From contig JADNRY010000735.1 in NCBI GenBank assembly GCA_015501585.1, positions 1-28,931 on the forward strand: DNA of 28,931 nucleotides, read 5' to 3'. Numbering within the stretch: position 1 is the first letter of the stretch; each line of letters begins with the position of its first letter. This DNA is from Rhodocollybia butyracea. Its lineage: Eukaryota; Basidiomycota; Agaricomycetes; Agaricales; Omphalotaceae. Positions 28,042 through 28,931 of this stretch are shown piece after piece. The notes beneath the pieces are model-generated. The model worked only from the letters and a program-made list of their open reading frames with translations. It ran no database searches and had not been told where the DNA came from. Made by a program: the position numbers and the translations under genes.

Positions 28042-28931
28042 CTATCGTGAATAGTTGTCATACGCTGCCCGAGGCCCTGGTGAAGCTCTTCCTGGATATG
28101 CGCCAGGATATGCACCAGGATTTGGGCTTACTCGACCCATCATAGTTGGTCCCGGACTGGCTCTACCCGTGGCATTTAATCCACCATCTGGGCCATAGGA
28201 TATGCTTCACCAGGATGACCGACCTGAGGACCCCATTCAGTGGCCGTGCCGGGTTCGCTGAAAGTTCCTGGTACAGGCCCTCGGTAAGGATCGTAGTATG
28301 CTCCAACAGCAGCGGGATCATACGGTAAGGACCAGGCTGATTGGGGTTAAGATGAGGAAGAGAGGTATGGCGTAAGGATCGTTCCCAAGGTCAGGTGTGG
28401 AGTAGTCTGGGTGCGCAGTAGTGGAAGGGGCGCGGGAAAGCGAAACTTCAGAACCAGTGTCGAAGCCAGCTCGACCAGTATTATGAACAGGGAGAGGATG
28501 GGAATCTCCACCACTATCGGAATGAGCGTTCAGTTCAGGCCACTTGATACCTTCGCCTAGAAGAGTGTAGATGTTAGAAGTTTTTCGTGATAGAGAGAAA
28601 TGCGACTTACTGTCATCAAAGTCGCTGAAGCGTTTCCTCGTAAACTTCCAAATGAAGAACGCGATGATACCCAAACAAGCTACACCACCTGCAACGGAGA
28701 GACCAATAATTGAACTGTTCCTAGCCCACTGCTGGTGTTATTGTTGTTGCTGTTGTCGGAGCCGCTAGTGGCTGTCGAAGATGGAGATGAACTAGTATCC
28801 GTAGGAGGTTCCGTCGCAGTTACAAACACTGTGCTACCAGCTGCATTAGTTGTTGTTTCAGTGGTGGGGGTAAAAGTTGATGCGGACTGCGTCGAAGTGG
28901 TGGAGTGGTTTTAGCAGTGGTACTGGTATTC
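28042..28931 (-). pseudogene. Decayed single-pass membrane protein gene (S/T-rich ectodomain, conserved proline-rich tail), 5'-truncated by window end
   Basis: Minus strand, entering from the right edge. In order: a Thr/Ser/Asn-rich ectodomain (STVFVTATEPPTDTSSSPSS...), a membrane span IIGLSVAGGVACLGIIAFFI with basic stop-transfer WKFTRKR, an intron at 28610-28557 (54 bp, GTAAGT...CTAG), then a cytoplasmic tail with EGIKWPELN, GRAGFDTGSEVSLSR, PHLNPNQPGPY, YYDPYRGPVPGTFSEPG, EAYPMAQM and ASPGP repeats, ending at a TAG at 28044-28042. I recall this tail (IKWPELN...DPYAVPPLPHLNPNQP...YYDPYRGPVP) from uncharacterised agaricomycete proteins, some with surface-sensor architecture. The homology changes frame near 28890, 28715, 28375, 28325 and 28185, so it is a pseudogene unless these are sequencing indels. 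Signal peptide and any N-terminal domain lie outside the window. Confidence 0.7.
28557..28610 (-). other. Intron in the decayed membrane protein gene
   Basis: Donor GTAAGT at 28610 and acceptor TTCTAG ending at 28557 join ...FSDFDD to SEGIKWPELN in frame, as in the conserved tail. The preserved splice sites contrast with the frameshifts elsewhere in the gene. Confidence 0.7.

Overview
The window looks like a transposon-rich stretch of a basidiomycete (probably agaricomycete) nuclear genome. The evidence is short introns of about 50 bp with GTRAGT donors, a multi-exon gene resembling an uncharacterised basidiomycete family (DUF6698-like, from memory), an F-box protein, a proline-rich membrane-protein tail of a kind I recall from agaricomycetes, and fungal-type Ty3/Gypsy and Ty1/Copia elements. 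I cannot name a species.

Layout. 1-2010: wreck of a Ty3/Gypsy gag-pol, broken by frameshifts and with its catalytic YLDD changed to YLNN. 2010-3560 and 6905-8715: two copies, in opposite orientation, of an unclassified dispersed repeat, here called R1. They enclose a 3.3-kb unique cassette with two divergent genes: a five-exon minus-strand gene (4279-5422, 311 codons in one consistent frame) and a plus-strand Ser/Pro-rich disordered ORF (5789-6922, one internal TGA). 8715-10672: gag of a second Gypsy family, split by a hAT-type MITE with a perfect 8-bp target duplication. 10673-13512: two more copies of the same MITE in opposite orientation, a Tourist/Harbinger-type MITE, and half of a third R1 copy whose other half follows at 13513-14690. 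Flanking 8-mers show that 11308-12844 was inverted between the two MITEs.

15154-21898 is a structurally complete Ty1/Copia element: 516-bp LTRs differing at only four sites by eye, a 5-bp duplication TTATA, a primer-binding site matching the anticodon arm of initiator tRNA-Met, gag-protease, integrase and reverse transcriptase-RNase H. Its polyprotein is nevertheless broken by two in-frame TGAs and two frameshifts. The LTR carries a consensus splice donor that could remove the leader.

21904-24613 is non-coding with several low-copy motifs. 24614-26023 is an intact F-box gene (minus strand). 26030-28041 has no gene I recognise. 28042 to the right end is a decayed minus-strand gene for a single-pass membrane protein with an S/T-rich ectodomain.

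No operon-like cooperation is visible. The only plausible host genes are the divergent pair at 4.3-6.9 kb, the F-box gene and the decayed membrane-protein gene; the rest is nested mobile DNA of different ages. The relative order can be read: R1 and the Gypsy copies first, then MITE insertions, then MITE-MITE inversion; the Copia element looks young.
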